Of a stretch of 64,000 nucleotides of DNA, positions 54,584-64,000 are shown piece by piece (position 1 is the first letter of the stretch; each line of letters begins with the position of its first letter). The DNA is from Vibrio gallaecicus (GTDB taxonomy: Bacteria > Pseudomonadota > Gammaproteobacteria > Enterobacterales > Vibrionaceae). Where the stretch lies: contig NZ_AP025490.1 in NCBI RefSeq assembly GCF_024347495.1, forward strand, positions 2,294,001 to 2,358,000, in the 5' to 3' direction. The translations under genes and the position numbers were made by a program. Under the pieces are notes generated by a model, which ran no database searches, was not told the DNA's origin, and was given only the letters and a program-made list of their open reading frames with translations.

Positions 54584-55687
54584 TTAATTTGTCGATCCTT
54601 GATGAATATTTAAACTGAAGCTTGATGCCCCCAAACAACTCATCGATAGCTGACACCCAGACCGAATAGGTAGCTCTTGTGTAATAAAGTTTTTCTTACA
54701 ATTACTGCCAAGTTGATTACCTGCAGCAATATGCTGATTTACATAACCATTAGACCACTGGGCATCTAACCCTGCAGGTAAAATAGACACTGTCGCTTCA
54801 GACAAATCTGCAATACCAAACAAGGCATTCACGGGTGTTGCACACTCAGAACACTGAATGCCTTTTTCTAGAATATCCGCCATATCTTTTAAGTCAGGAT
54901 TAAAACTTTTTAAATTTCTCAAGTAATCATGGAACAACGCTCGAACTAGCAAGGTGGTTGCTGCACCGCCTTGATCTGCGGATGACGAATCCACCAGATA
55001 AAAAGCGAATTGACCATTCATCATCCATGCGTAATCAAAAACTAAAGGCATTACATCTGCAGATTGCAATAAGCGATAACTGCATTTCCAAATACCTTGA
55101 TGCGTATCTTTATCGGGCAGTAAGGCGTGTAGTAAATCTTTTGCTGCACTTGGGTTATCTTGAAGGTAGTCGAGATGCCAGTGCAGTTCCTGATCTTCAG
55201 GTATCTCACCGCCATCATCCACACAGAACCATTGACTAGAAAAATCTCTTTGGTCTGATAAATGGTCAAAAGAATCTTTTAATGTATTTTCTATGGCACT
55301 GGCTAGGTGTTGGTGGTTTTCAATTGGTTTCGGTAGGAAATCCTTAATGCCAAAACGAAGAGCTTTCGCCACATCAGACATTTCGTCAGTGGCAGAAACC
55401 ACAATCATGGGTAGTGATGGATACTCTAGACTTACCTCCTCTACCAACTCGATACCATCAAGTACAGGCATAGATAAGTCACACACAACGAGATCAGTAT
55501 CTGCATTGCGTAATTTTTGTAGTGCGTCTAGCCCATTTTCAGCTTCTATCACCTCATACCCTTGCGCGTTTAAAAAAGCGCTGGTTATACGGCGAAAAAT
55601 TGGGTCATCGTCAACCAACATAATGCACTTCTGGTTAATCACTTCTTGTGCCGAGGTCATTACAGGCTGACTGTGAGTCTTGTACAT
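54584..55687 (-). CDS. RssB-like response regulator
   Basis: 367 residues from ATG 55687, which has GAGG nine bases upstream. Receiver domain (about 20-140): IMLVDDDPIFRRI, phospho-acceptor Asp70 in LVVCDLSMPVLDG, Lys in IKDFLPKPIE. The C-terminal half (about 165-340) resembles a degenerate PP2C/SpoIIE phosphatase domain without clear metal ligands, as in E. coli RssB. RssB delivers RpoS to ClpXP; this protein may do the same, but the hnr neighbourhood of enterics is absent. Monocistronic, divergent from a LysR gene. Confidence 0.75.
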   Translation of the reverse strand: MYKTHSQPVMTSAQEVINQKCIMLVDDDPIFRRITSAFLNAQGYEVIEAENGLDALQKLRNADTDLVVCDLSMPVLDGIELVEEVSLEYPSLPMIVVSATDEMSDVAKALRFGIKDFLPKPIENHQHLASAIENTLKDSFDHLSDQRDFSSQWFCVDDGGEIPEDQELHWHLDYLQDNPSAAKDLLHALLPDKDTHQGIWKCSYRLLQSADVMPLVFDYAWMMNGQFAFYLVDSSSADQGGAATTLLVRALFHDYLRNLKSFNPDLKDMADILEKGIQCSECATPVNALFGIADLSEATVSILPAGLDAQWSNGYVNQHIAAGNQLGSNCKKNFITQELPIRSGCQLSMSCLGASSFSLNIHQGSTN

Positions 55688-55918
55688 AATCTTTAACCTC
55701 ACAAAACAATTATTCGAATTATTATTGTTATCTGTTTATCGATATTCATATAAAACTTAGTAATAAAATACTATTTACACAAATTTCGTCACTACAACTG
55801 GTAATTATTTATAGGCATTGGAATACTATAAATAGCGCTACAAGTTGACGTGACGCAAACTTTGATTACTGTGTTACGTATAAATTAAGTCAATTCGTAA
55901 ATAAATGTGTCTGGACGT

Positions 55919-56794
55919 ATGAAATTAGATGATTTAAACCTATTTCGATTAGTCGTTGAAAATGGGAGCTATACCGCAACATCACGCAAGACGATGATCC
56001 CAGTTGCGACAATTACTCGACGCATTCAAGCTTTAGAAGATTCACTAAATCTAAGGCTACTCAATCGCCATGCCCGTAAACTTTCTTTGACAGAGGCGGG
56101 CGAACGTTTTTTTAACGAATGCTCCCCTTTACTGCAAAGATTGGCTTCAACCGCTGAAGAACTGACCGATGAATGCAAAGGTGCATCTGGAAAAATTAAA
56201 ATATCAGCGCCATCGAATTTGACAAAGCGTATGATGATGCCAATGTTCAGCGACTTCATGACAAAGTATCCAGATATCAATTTGGAACTGATGATGAACA
56301 ACCAAGCTGATCAATTAGATCCAACAGAGTGGGATGTTATTTTCCGCGTGGGTCCGCAGCGAGACTCAAGCCTTATCGCAAGAAAGATAAGTGAAGTGAA
56401 GGACATTCTAGTCGCAAGCCCTATTTATTTATCGAAAAACTCAGCACCTTGTCATGCTGAAGAACTTGCCAACCACTCCCTGCTTAAAGGTTACCCTTTA
56501 ATAAAGTGGCAACTGAATAACTCGAATGATGAAACCGTTGTTAATAGTGAAAAAGGGCGCTTCAATGCCAATGCTTTAAATGTAGTAAGACAAGCATGCT
56601 CTGAAGGATTAGGTATCACCCTTATGCCTGATGTCATGATCCGTGAATACATTGAAGATGGAAGTTTAGTTCAGGTTTTAGAAGATTGGAGTGCAAACCC
56701 TAGAGACATCTACATGCTCTATAATCACAAAGACCATTTACCTGAAAAAGTACGTTTGTTCATTGATTTTGTGATCGCTTACCACATTCACTAA
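55919..56794 (+). CDS. LysR-family transcriptional regulator
   Basis: 291 residues from ATG 55919 (an upstream GTG would add four). The N-terminal helix-turn-helix (DLNLFRLVVENGSYTATSRK, then TITRRIQALEDSLNLRLLNR) is typical. The effector domain (about 90-290) is of the CrgA/AaeR-like subgroup (GKIKISAPSNLTKRMMMP, WDVIFRVG). Ligand and targets are unknown. It is divergent from the RssB-like gene with a 231-base spacer, and a shared terminator follows. Confidence 0.9.
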   Translation: MKLDDLNLFRLVVENGSYTATSRKTMIPVATITRRIQALEDSLNLRLLNRHARKLSLTEAGERFFNECSPLLQRLASTAEELTDECKGASGKIKISAPSNLTKRMMMPMFSDFMTKYPDINLELMMNNQADQLDPTEWDVIFRVGPQRDSSLIARKISEVKDILVASPIYLSKNSAPCHAEELANHSLLKGYPLIKWQLNNSNDETVVNSEKGRFNANALNVVRQACSEGLGITLMPDVMIREYIEDGSLVQVLEDWSANPRDIYMLYNHKDHLPEKVRLFIDFVIAYHIH

Positions 56795-56840
56795 TCACTG
56801 AACTGACTAGAATAATTTAGCTTTCAGTCCGATTAAAAAC

Positions 56841-56870
56841 AAAAAACCAGAGCTAGGCTCTGGTTTTTTT
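56841..56870. terminator. Shared terminator between the LysR gene and purF
   Basis: AAACCAGAGC / GCTCTGGTTT with a short TAG loop, A run before and T7 after. Confidence 0.9.
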
Positions 56871-56895
56871 GTTTGAACTGAGGTGCTACAAAGTG

Positions 56896-58410
56896 CTACG
56901 CACCTTCATTATGCAATTCTAGGTTCGCTAAGTCTTGAGCGATTTCACGCTCTGTCTTCGAATCATCATTACGTAATGAATCTAAGAAATCCAAATACTT
57001 CTGGTCAATATCACCGGTAACATATTCGCCGTTAAATACCGAGGTATCAAAACGAGCGATGTCTTGATTGCCCATACCAACTGCAGAGATTAAATCTTCA
57101 AGTGTTTGGAAGATTAGTGCATCAGCACCAATCTGCTTACAGATCGTTGCATTATCACGACCATGAGCAATCAGCTCTGTTGCGCTTGGCATATCAATAC
57201 CATACACATTTGGGAAACGAACTTCAGGTGCCGCTGACACCATAAAGACTTTATTCGCACCAGAGTCACGAGCCATCTCAATAATCTGTTCAGAAGTCGT
57301 ACCGCGAACAATTGAATCATCAACCAGCAGCACATTCTTACCTTTAAACTCAGAACGAATAGCATTAAGTTTACGACGTACTGATTTCTTACGTTGCTGT
57401 TGACCCGGCATAATAAACGTACGGCCTACATAGCGGTTTTTAACAAACCCTTGTCGGTATGGCTTATCGATAGCTTGAGCAATTCGCAATGCTATATCGT
57501 TAGAAGTCTCTGGAATAGGGATAACCACATCGATATCAAGATCAGAGTATTCTTCTTTAATGCGTTTACCTAACATTTCACCCATTTCAACACGAGCACT
57601 GTATACCGACACTTTATCGATGAAAGAATCAGGACGTGCGAAATAAACAAATTCAAAAATACATGGGTTCAACTGTGGGTTATCAGCACATTGCTTAGTG
57701 AATAGTTCACCTTCGAATGTTGCATAAACGGCCTCACCCGGAGCTACATCACGCATAAAATCAAAACCAACGGCATCTAAAGCGACTGATTCTGAAGCGA
57801 CCATGTACTCTGTTTGACCATTAATCTCACGCTTACCAAGGCATAAAGGACGAATGCCATGTGGGTCACGAAACGCAACCATACCGTGACCAATAATCAT
57901 CGCAGTAACCGCATAAGCACCACGAATTGTACGGTGAACATTCGTTACAGCTCGAAATACATCATCTGATGTTACGTTGCCTTTAACCGTGTCAATTTCA
58001 TGAGCAAGAACGTTAAGCAGCACTTCTGAATCAGAAGTGGTGTTTACATGACGGCGATCTTTTTCAAATAGTTTTTCACGAACTTGTGTCGCATTCGTTA
58101 AGTTACCATTGTGAGCAAGAGTGATACCAAAAGGAGAGTTTACATAAAAAGGCTGAGCTTCTGAGGCACTTGAACTACCTGCAGTTGGGTAACGAACATG
58201 TCCAATGCCTACTGAGCCTTGTAGACGTTGCATGTGTTTTGCTTCAAAAACATCTTTTACTAAACCGTTAGCTTTACGCAGACGGAAACGATTGCTTTCA
58301 ATGGTACAAATACCAGCGGCATCTTGGCCACGATGCTGTAATACCGTTAACGCGTCATAAATTGACTGGTTTACAGGCGTTGAACCTACGATTCCAACAA
58401 TACCACACAT
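56896..58410 (-). CDS. purF: Amidophosphoribosyltransferase
   Basis: 504 residues, beginning MCGIVGIVG so that Cys2 is the N-terminal nucleophile of the glutaminase domain. The PRPP loop is [18 protein letters not shown] near 350. It commits PRPP to purine synthesis. It lies 33 bases after cvpA in the same operon; a consensus PurR box is upstream of cvpA. Confidence 0.98.
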   Translation of the reverse strand: MCGIVGIVGSTPVNQSIYDALTVLQHRGQDAAGICTIESNRFRLRKANGLVKDVFEAKHMQRLQGSVGIGHVRYPTAGSSSASEAQPFYVNSPFGITLAHNGNLTNATQVREKLFEKDRRHVNTTSDSEVLLNVLAHEIDTVKGNVTSDDVFRAVTNVHRTIRGAYAVTAMIIGHGMVAFRDPHGIRPLCLGKREINGQTEYMVASESVALDAVGFDFMRDVAPGEAVYATFEGELFTKQCADNPQLNPCIFEFVYFARPDSFIDKVSVYSARVEMGEMLGKRIKEEYSDLDIDVVIPIPETSNDIALRIAQAIDKPYRQGFVKNRYVGRTFIMPGQQQRKKSVRRKLNAIRSEFKGKNVLLVDDSIVRGTTSEQIIEMARDSGANKVFMVSAAPEVRFPNVYGIDMPSATELIAHGRDNATICKQIGADALIFQTLEDLISAVGMGNQDIARFDTSVFNGEYVTGDIDQKYLDFLDSLRNDDSKTEREIAQDLANLELHNEGA

Positions 58411-58443
58411 GTTCTAATCCTCGATTTGCGACAGTAACTGGCG

Positions 58444-58935
58444 CTAAAATGCGCCAGATAAGAAACTAGATGTTGCTTGTAAATGTTCAAAGAATGGAGC
58501 AATAATTCGACTAAACTCAGGTACTAACTGCGAGCTGGTCCACCATTCTGAACTTGGGAATGCGGTAAACGCATCCATAAAAAACAGTACTGCAGATACA
58601 ATTAAAACACCTCGTAAAGCACCAAATACCACTCCGAGGATTCTATCTGTACCAGATAGCCCTGTTTTCTGTACCAGTTGACCGATGACATAGTTAACCA
58701 ATGCACCAACCACTAGTGTTGCAACAAATAACGCTGCAATTGCCGTTCCGTTACGAAACATCTCATCTTCGATATTGGTGAAGTACACCGCTAATTTTGC
58801 GTAGTACTGGCTAGCAATAAAAAATGCTCCAAACCAAATAACAAGTGATAATGCTTCTTTAGCGAAACCACGGACTAAACTGATCACGGCAGAGAAGCCG
58901 ATCACGCCTAAAATGACAAAATCTAACCAATTCAT
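58444..58935 (-). CDS. cvpA: CvpA membrane protein
   Basis: 163 residues with four TM segments: MNWLDFVILGVIGFSAVISL at the N-terminus, the family motif RGFAKEALSL near 23, and LSGTDRILGVVFGALRGVLI near 94. Required for colicin V production in E. coli and linked to envelope stress. Cotranscribed with purF under PurR control. Confidence 0.95.
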   Translation of the reverse strand: MNWLDFVILGVIGFSAVISLVRGFAKEALSLVIWFGAFFIASQYYAKLAVYFTNIEDEMFRNGTAIAALFVATLVVGALVNYVIGQLVQKTGLSGTDRILGVVFGALRGVLIVSAVLFFMDAFTAFPSSEWWTSSQLVPEFSRIIAPFFEHLQATSSFLSGAF

Positions 58936-58982
58936 GAATTCTTCATCTTAAGTTGGCGCGCATTTTAACAGAAAAAATGCTG

Positions 58983-58998
58983 ACGCAAACGTTTTCTT
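58983..58998. promoter_or_regulatory. PurR operator upstream of cvpA-purF
   Basis: ACGCAAACGTTTTCTT, an exact match to the E. coli PurR consensus ACGCAAACGTTTTCNT. It overlaps the dedD stop codon by two bases. A TAAAAT -10 candidate lies downstream on the minus strand. Confidence 0.92.
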
Positions 58999-59545
58999 AT
59001 GGATTTAACGGTTTAAATTTAAGCAATTGACCTTTTGAACCGGTAATTTTTTCTAATTCCTTAACTTGTCGCTCAAGTTTCGATTTAGAGACATCAGGTC
59101 CAACAATTACTCTCGTAAATGATTTTTCTTGCTTGGTGTGGGCTTGATAGCCACGCTTTTGCAAATCCTTAACCACATTTTTCGCATTATCTGCATTCTT
59201 CAAAGCCATCAGCTGAATAATCCAAGCACTCTCTTGATATTCATTCCTCTCAGGAATAACTTTCTCGACTACAGCAACTTCATCAACAGAAGCTTGCTTG
59301 GAGCTCTCAACTGAGCTTTCTACGGTTTGTTCAACTGGTGAGTCTGGAAGTGCAATATCATCTTCTATTGGTTCTATAACCTCAAAGATTTCAACATTAC
59401 TTTCGAGCTCTGGCTTGATTGGAATACTCGCAAATTCTTCTTTGTAGTGTGCCTTTTTACCATCAAGTACATCAGGTAAAACAATCACACCGATAGCGAC
59501 CAAAACAATAGTGCCAACCAGTCTGCTTTGAAACTTACTTGTCAT
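58997..59545 (-). CDS. dedD: SPOR-domain protein DedD
   Basis: 182 residues. One N-terminal TM (LVGTIVLVAIGVIVLPDVLDG, about 8-28), an acidic Glu/Val/Ser-rich periplasmic linker, and a C-terminal SPOR domain (about 105-180, SAWIIQLMALKNADNAKNVV). It binds septal peptidoglycan and supports cell division. Directly behind folC with no spacer. Confidence 0.93.
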   Translation of the reverse strand: MTSKFQSRLVGTIVLVAIGVIVLPDVLDGKKAHYKEEFASIPIKPELESNVEIFEVIEPIEDDIALPDSPVEQTVESSVESSKQASVDEVAVVEKVIPERNEYQESAWIIQLMALKNADNAKNVVKDLQKRGYQAHTKQEKSFTRVIVGPDVSKSKLERQVKELEKITGSKGQLLKFKPLNP

Positions 59546-60808
59546 CTAATTTCCTTTTTTCTGCCAATGCTCCAATACCTCACCCACGGTATGGAACGAA
59601 CCTACGACAAGTATGACATCCTCTGGCTCTGCAGCAACTAAAGCGGCATTAAACGCATCTACAGGGCTAGAAAACTCACTAACACTTGCAGGTAAACTCA
59701 GGCAAAGCTCGTTAGCTGTTGCAGCCCTAGGACCTTGTAATGATGCAGGGTACCAATGATGAGCAATTGGGGAGAGAACCTCTAAAGTCGCGGGGATATC
59801 TTTGTCATGTAGCATTGCCACAACCATATGCAGTGTTTTTCCAGCATAAAGCTGCTTTACTTGCGTTGCAAAATACTCAGCTGAATGAGGATTATGCGCC
59901 ACATCTAAAACAATTATAGGTTCATGGCTAATTTGCTGCATTCTTCCTGGCAGCTTAGCACTTTTCAGACCATTAACGACATTGACATCACTGATGCTTA
60001 GCTCTGATGTTCCTAAAGCCATTAAAGCCGTTGCCGCATTCGGTAGTGGTAAACTTGGTACAGGAAGGCTTTCAAGTTGGAATGCACCGCTGCTCCAGTG
60101 CCATACATCACCATCTACTTGATAAGTATATTGGATACCAACTTGGTAAAATTCAGCGCTAATGTCATCAGCATGAGCTGCAACCGTTGCAGGCGGCTTA
60201 GGTTGACCACAAATAGCAGGCTTTCCGCTGCGATAGATACCCGCTTTTTCAAAACCAATTACATTAATGTCATCGCCAAGCCAATCAACATGGTCGACAG
60301 CTAAGCTCGTAATCACAGAAACATCATGGTCAACGATATTAGTCGCGTCTAATCTTCCACCAAGCCCTACTTCGAGTAAAACCACATCAACTTGCTCTAC
60401 TTGAAATGCTCGCAAAGCTGCTAATGTGCCATATTCAAAAAAGCTCAGACTAATTTCACCGCGTTCATGCTCAATAAAATCGAATGAAGAGACTAATTTT
60501 TCGTCCGGAAGATCTTGTCCATTAATACGAACTCGTTCGTTATAACGAATCAAGTGAGGAGAACTATAGACGCCAACTGAGTATCCGGCATCAAGTAAGA
60601 TAGCTTCCATTAAGGCGCATGTTGAACCTTTACCGTTAGTTCCGGCAACAGTGATTATATGCTTAGCTGGTTTTGTGAGGTTTGCTTTTGAAGCGACAGC
60701 TTTAACTCGGTCTAGACCTAAGTCAATAGCGCTAGTGTGGATGTTTGATAAATAATCAAGCCACATCTCTAATGAGGATGTGGCTTGAGGGATAGGTTGT
60801 TGACTCAT
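59546..60808 (-). CDS. folC: Bifunctional folylpolyglutamate synthase/dihydrofolate synthase
   Basis: 420 residues. The ATP-binding loop is VAGTNGKGSTCALMEAIL near 54, and the DFIEHE and VLLEVGLGGRLDATN segments are Mur-ligase-like family motifs. It adds glutamate to dihydropteroate and to folates. The accD-folC-dedD-cvpA-purF order is as in E. coli. Confidence 0.96.
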   Translation of the reverse strand: MSQQPIPQATSSLEMWLDYLSNIHTSAIDLGLDRVKAVASKANLTKPAKHIITVAGTNGKGSTCALMEAILLDAGYSVGVYSSPHLIRYNERVRINGQDLPDEKLVSSFDFIEHERGEISLSFFEYGTLAALRAFQVEQVDVVLLEVGLGGRLDATNIVDHDVSVITSLAVDHVDWLGDDINVIGFEKAGIYRSGKPAICGQPKPPATVAAHADDISAEFYQVGIQYTYQVDGDVWHWSSGAFQLESLPVPSLPLPNAATALMALGTSELSISDVNVVNGLKSAKLPGRMQQISHEPIIVLDVAHNPHSAEYFATQVKQLYAGKTLHMVVAMLHDKDIPATLEVLSPIAHHWYPASLQGPRAATANELCLSLPASVSEFSSPVDAFNAALVAAEPEDVILVVGSFHTVGEVLEHWQKKGN

Positions 60809-60850
60809 CTAACTAATAACCATAATTATGTTGGCTTGTTAGAGAGTACT

Positions 60851-61777
60851 TTACCCTTTTTCTGACGCTTCTGGTACTTCATAAGCAGCTTCATTCGGTG
60901 AATCGTTCACAGAAACTACTAATGGAGAAGAATGATTGGTCATTTTCGCAACTAGGCTAGCAACACGTTGACGCATTTCACGTCGATCAACGATCATATC
61001 GATTGCACCATGATCCAATAGGAACTCACTGCGCTGGAAACCTTCAGGAAGGTCTTCACGAACCGTTTGTTCAATCACTCGTCGACCAGCAAAACCAATC
61101 AGAGCTTTGGGCTCACCAATATTGACATCACCTAGCATAGCTAAACTCGCCGAAACACCACCCATTGTTGGATCAGTCATAACTGAAATAAATGGAAGAC
61201 CTTTAGCAGATAAACGTTCTAGTGCTGCACTGGTTTTCGCCATTTGCATTAGAGACATTAGAGCCTCTTGCATGCGTGCGCCGCCACTAGCAGAAAAACA
61301 AACTAAACCACAGTTGTTTTCAATAGCCGCATCGACTGCTTTAACGAAACGAGCGCCTACAACAGAACCCATTGAACCGCCCATGAAAGAAAATTCAAAA
61401 GCACACGCTACGATTGGCATGCCAAGAAGTTCACCTTTCATTGCAATCAATGCATCCGTTTCACCACTGTTCTTTTGAGCAGTAGAGATACGTTCTTTAT
61501 AACGTTTTGAGTCTTTAAATTTAAGCTTATCACGCGGCTCTAGTTCAGAACCTAGTTCAACGCGTTCACCTTTATCAAGAAAGGTGTCAAGACGACGACG
61601 CGCCTTCATACGCATGTGATGGTCACATTTCGGACATACTTCTAGGTTACGCTCTAACTCAGCATGGTAAAGCACTTGCTCGCAAGAAGTACATTTAGTC
61701 CAAACCCCTTCAGGGATAGACGCTTTACGAGATGAAACGATGTTGCTCTTTTCTAAAATCTTTTCAAGCCAACTCAT
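60851..61777 (-). CDS. accD: Acetyl-CoA carboxylase carboxyltransferase beta subunit
   Basis: 308 residues. The zinc finger is formed by Cys29, Cys32, Cys48 and Cys51. The crotonase-like core includes [20 protein letters not shown] near 180 and [15 protein letters not shown] near 225. With AccA it transfers carboxyl from biotin to acetyl-CoA, giving malonyl-CoA for fatty-acid synthesis. Confidence 0.97.
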   Translation of the reverse strand: MSWLEKILEKSNIVSSRKASIPEGVWTKCTSCEQVLYHAELERNLEVCPKCDHHMRMKARRRLDTFLDKGERVELGSELEPRDKLKFKDSKRYKERISTAQKNSGETDALIAMKGELLGMPIVACAFEFSFMGGSMGSVVGARFVKAVDAAIENNCGLVCFSASGGARMQEALMSLMQMAKTSAALERLSAKGLPFISVMTDPTMGGVSASLAMLGDVNIGEPKALIGFAGRRVIEQTVREDLPEGFQRSEFLLDHGAIDMIVDRREMRQRVASLVAKMTNHSSPLVVSVNDSPNEAAYEVPEASEKG

Positions 61778-61952
61778 GGAAGACCTTTTATTTCGATTCC
61801 TCCGCCTAATTGCGAAAGAAATAAATTTGGGAATTATGCGAGGAGATTAAACCACATAAAACAGCGAGTGTAGATAAAAAACTGGTTGTACCTATTTTTT
61901 CACTCTATATTACTCACCATCTGATAATATTTTTTGAACCTAAGTCTCACAT

Positions 61953-62747
61953 TTAATTCAAATTATCAGGAAGGAATAACGGGCCTATTGGTTCGCGTGG
62001 TAACTCAAAATGTTTAGGGTAATCAACATCAACTAAGTATAAACCTTCCGCTTTTGCCGTTGCCCCCGCTAATCTTCTCTCTTTAGCCTCAAGCAACCAT
62101 TGAATCCATTCTGGAGATTGGTCGCCCTTACCGACAGCAATTAGACTTCCTGTGATATTTCGAACCATATGATGGACGAAAGCATTCGCCTTAATATCAA
62201 TGACAATATAGTGACCATGACGAGTGACATTTAAGTGCATGATGTTGCGCCAAGGGCTACGAGACTGACAATGCATGGCTCTAAATGATGTGAAGTCGTT
62301 TTCACCAAGTAAATACTGACCCGCTTCATGCATTTTCTTTTCATTAAGATCACCATGATAGTGGCTTACCCCTGAGTTCAAGATTCCAGGTCTTAGAGCG
62401 TGATTAAAAATCACATAGCGATAACGCCTTGCCGTTGCAGTAAAGCGAGCATGAAACTCTTCAGGAACTTCTTTAGCCCAGCGGACGGCGATATCTTTAG
62501 GCATATTTGCATTTGCCCCCATAGTCCAAGCCACCATTTTTCGGTCAACATTAGTCTCAAAGTGAACCACTTGCCCTGTACCATGAACCCCAGCGTCTGT
62601 ACGACCTGCACATTGCACTTCTATAGGATGATTTGCGACAACAGAAAGAGCCTTTTCCAATTCTTCTTGGACACTTTTTACGTCACGTTGGCGCTGCCAA
62701 CCAAAATAGTGGGTACCGTTATACTCAATACCTAAAGCAATTTTCAT
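61953..62747 (-). CDS. truA: tRNA pseudouridine(38-40) synthase
   Basis: 264 residues. The catalytic Asp51 lies in [26 protein letters not shown] near 108 and [13 protein letters not shown] near 190 are further family motifs. It modifies U38-U40 of the anticodon arm. It follows fimV, from which a terminator separates it. Confidence 0.96.
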   Translation of the reverse strand: MKIALGIEYNGTHYFGWQRQRDVKSVQEELEKALSVVANHPIEVQCAGRTDAGVHGTGQVVHFETNVDRKMVAWTMGANANMPKDIAVRWAKEVPEEFHARFTATARRYRYVIFNHALRPGILNSGVSHYHGDLNEKKMHEAGQYLLGENDFTSFRAMHCQSRSPWRNIMHLNVTRHGHYIVIDIKANAFVHHMVRNITGSLIAVGKGDQSPEWIQWLLEAKERRLAGATAKAEGLYLVDVDYPKHFELPREPIGPLFLPDNLN

Positions 62748-62822
62748 GTTTTCGTTCTCTTTGAAAAAGGGGCTGGAAGTATATACTTAAAAAGGCTTAT
62801 GGAGCCAGTGAGCAAGAAAAAT

Positions 62823-62847
62823 AAAGGGTAGCTTCTGCTACCCTTTT
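62823..62847 (-). terminator. Terminator of fimV
   Basis: AAAGGGTAGC / GCTACCCTTT with a 4-base loop, followed on the minus strand by ATTTTTC. Confidence 0.85.
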
Positions 62848-62857
62848 ATGATGTTTA

Positions 62858-64000
62858 TTATCTGCCATTTAAGACATCGATAAGATTTTTTGCCTCACGG
62901 CGAATATCATCACTACCATCAACTATGGCTTCCTCAAGTAACTTAATTGCACCTTGTGGATCGCTCATCTCAATGTATATCTTAGCTAAATCAAGCTTAC
63001 CAGCTGCCTCAGCGTTACTGTCGACATCAATATCTCCTATGTCACCAATAACATCTGGAAATTCATTCAACCCAACATCAAGTTTAAGCTCTTCTTCATC
63101 AGGATTCAGAGCTTCGCCCTCACCTTCAACTTGAGCCATCAACTCATCAATAGTCATATAAGAATTTGAGCTAGACTCTTGCTCTGTAAGGTTCTCTTGC
63201 TGCCCCCAATTTTCTTCTTGAATTTTAGGTTCAGACTGCTGTTTTAATGATTCCCACACTTCTTGTTGATCGGCAGGTACATCATTAGGCAGTTCAGACT
63301 TTTGGTCTGGCGATAAACTAAAACCATTCCAATCTTCACCACCCACCTCCAACATAGCTTCAAGATCTAAACCAGCGCTGTCGATCGAGGTAGAATCCAT
63401 AGGTTGAGAGAACATGTTGTCTACCGAATCTTGAACATCTTCAGACAGTAGTTCAGCCAAGGCTGTCTCATCGAAATTATCGAAGCCATCTAAAAGCTCA
63501 TCATCAAAACCAAGATTCTCAGTATTCGGTTTGTCTGAGTTGTATTCCCCCAACTCTGACTGCTCAGAGTCTAATGAATCTGGAGTGTCTAACGTGCTTG
63601 GGTTAGAAAACAGATCATGTAATGCATCTTGATCATTTCCTTCTACATCTAAAAAGCTCTCAGCTGGCTTCTCTTGAGGAACCTCTTCTGTAAGTTGACT
63701 CTCGCTTGAATCAGCTTCAATAGGCGCACTTTCTGAGAAAGCATCAGAGATAGCATCGTCTTCACCATACTCAGGTAGTTCAAGTTCATCGATTTCTAAG
63801 CCAAACTCTTCAGATACAGGCAGTGACTCATCTGAATCGCCAGGTTCTACCGCAGAGTCAGCTTTAGCGCTTTCTTCGTCATATTCAGGTAGATCTTTAT
63901 CATCAAACTCAAAAGCTTCTAAATCACTAGTTAAGTCTTGTTCTAAAAGTTCTTCGTCTCCAGAGCTAATAGCTTCAGCTAGCGCATCAGCCTCGTCAAA
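62858..64000 (-). CDS. fimV: FimV C-terminal part (gene continues past the right edge)
   Basis: The frame is open from the stop codon at 62858 to base 64000 with no interruption (380 residues visible); internal start codons such as TTG 63553 are not the true start. The region is very acidic, with repeated LPEYGEDD / LPEYDEES-like and DSDESLP-like elements. It ends with the FimV C-terminal helical domain LDLAKIYIEMSDPQGAIKLL and EEAIVDGSDDIRREAKNLID. FimV is a large inner-membrane peptidoglycan-binding (LysM) hub; in vibrios and Pseudomonas it organises polar proteins and type IV pili. It lies just upstream of truA, the conserved order. Confidence 0.92.
   Translation of the reverse strand, partial: FDEADALAEAISSGDEELLEQDLTSDLEAFEFDDKDLPEYDEESAKADSAVEPGDSDESLPVSEEFGLEIDELELPEYGEDDAISDAFSESAPIEADSSESQLTEEVPQEKPAESFLDVEGNDQDALHDLFSNPSTLDTPDSLDSEQSELGEYNSDKPNTENLGFDDELLDGFDNFDETALAELLSEDVQDSVDNMFSQPMDSTSIDSAGLDLEAMLEVGGEDWNGFSLSPDQKSELPNDVPADQQEVWESLKQQSEPKIQEENWGQQENLTEQESSSNSYMTIDELMAQVEGEGEALNPDEEELKLDVGLNEFPDVIGDIGDIDVDSNAEAAGKLDLAKIYIEMSDPQGAIKLLEEAIVDGSDDIRREAKNLIDVLNGR

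Noticed and set aside
62858..63553. Separate 231-residue gene starting at TTG 63553
   Set aside because: The frame continues without a stop to the window edge and the whole stretch has FimV composition; the TTG is an internal Leu codon.

Overview
The window is chromosomal DNA of a Vibrionaceae bacterium (Vibrio/Aliivibrio type). The evidence is the gene neighbourhoods (yejK/yejL/yejM, gapA-yeaD with divergent msrB, recR-ybaB-dnaX-apt, fimV-truA-accD-folC-dedD-cvpA-purF), several families mainly known from Vibrio (DUF2860, DUF2989, DUF3080), AT-rich intergenic DNA and gammaproteobacterial operators (CRP, Fur, FadR, PurR, LexA). No integrase, transposase, phage gene or CRISPR array was seen.

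Layout. 1-7.8 kb: asd (partial), an NhaC-type antiporter, a membrane protein whose only signalling module is an Hpt domain, and yejK/yejL/yejM. 7.9 kb: tRNA-Ser(UGA). 8.3-22.0 kb: a cyclodextrin/maltodextrin locus laid out like the Klebsiella oxytoca cym region as I remember it. A leftward operon encodes a porin, an LpxD-like acyltransferase, a free-standing MalK C-terminal (TOBE) domain, a glycan-binding-like lipoprotein, the ABC ATPase and a secreted cyclodextrin glucanotransferase. A rightward operon encodes the binding protein, two permeases, a cytoplasmic cyclodextrinase, a degenerate ROK protein and a TrmB-type regulator. 22-33 kb: an HDAC-family deacetylase, a Fur-boxed 43-residue membrane peptide, a DUF3080 lipoprotein, topB with a LexA-like box, a nitroreductase, fadH with a FadR box, sppA and ansA. 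33-45 kb: yeaC, a DUF2989 lipoprotein, msrB, gapA, yeaD, a Cache chemoreceptor, rlmA, chaN, a small unknown protein, a BCCT transporter and two cysteine-cluster proteins. 45-50 kb: an RstAB-like two-component system followed by a DUF2860 outer-membrane protein and a PKD-like lipoprotein. 50-64 kb: recR, ybaB, dnaX with its frameshift site, apt, a DUF454 protein and a 45-residue peptide, an RssB-like regulator, a LysR regulator, then purF, cvpA, dedD, folC, accD, truA and the 3' part of fimV.

How the sugar locus probably works (inference). The secreted CGTase converts starch to cyclodextrins and the porin admits them. CymE delivers them to CymFG-CymD, and CymH opens and hydrolyses them in the cytoplasm. 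CRP-like sites and a shared 10-mer lie in the divergent control region, and the operon itself encodes candidate regulators: the TrmB-type protein, a ROK protein lacking its catalytic Asp, and the stand-alone TOBE domain. This combination, with a structured spacer before the ATPase gene and a heptamer repeat before the CGTase gene, is the most unusual part of the window.
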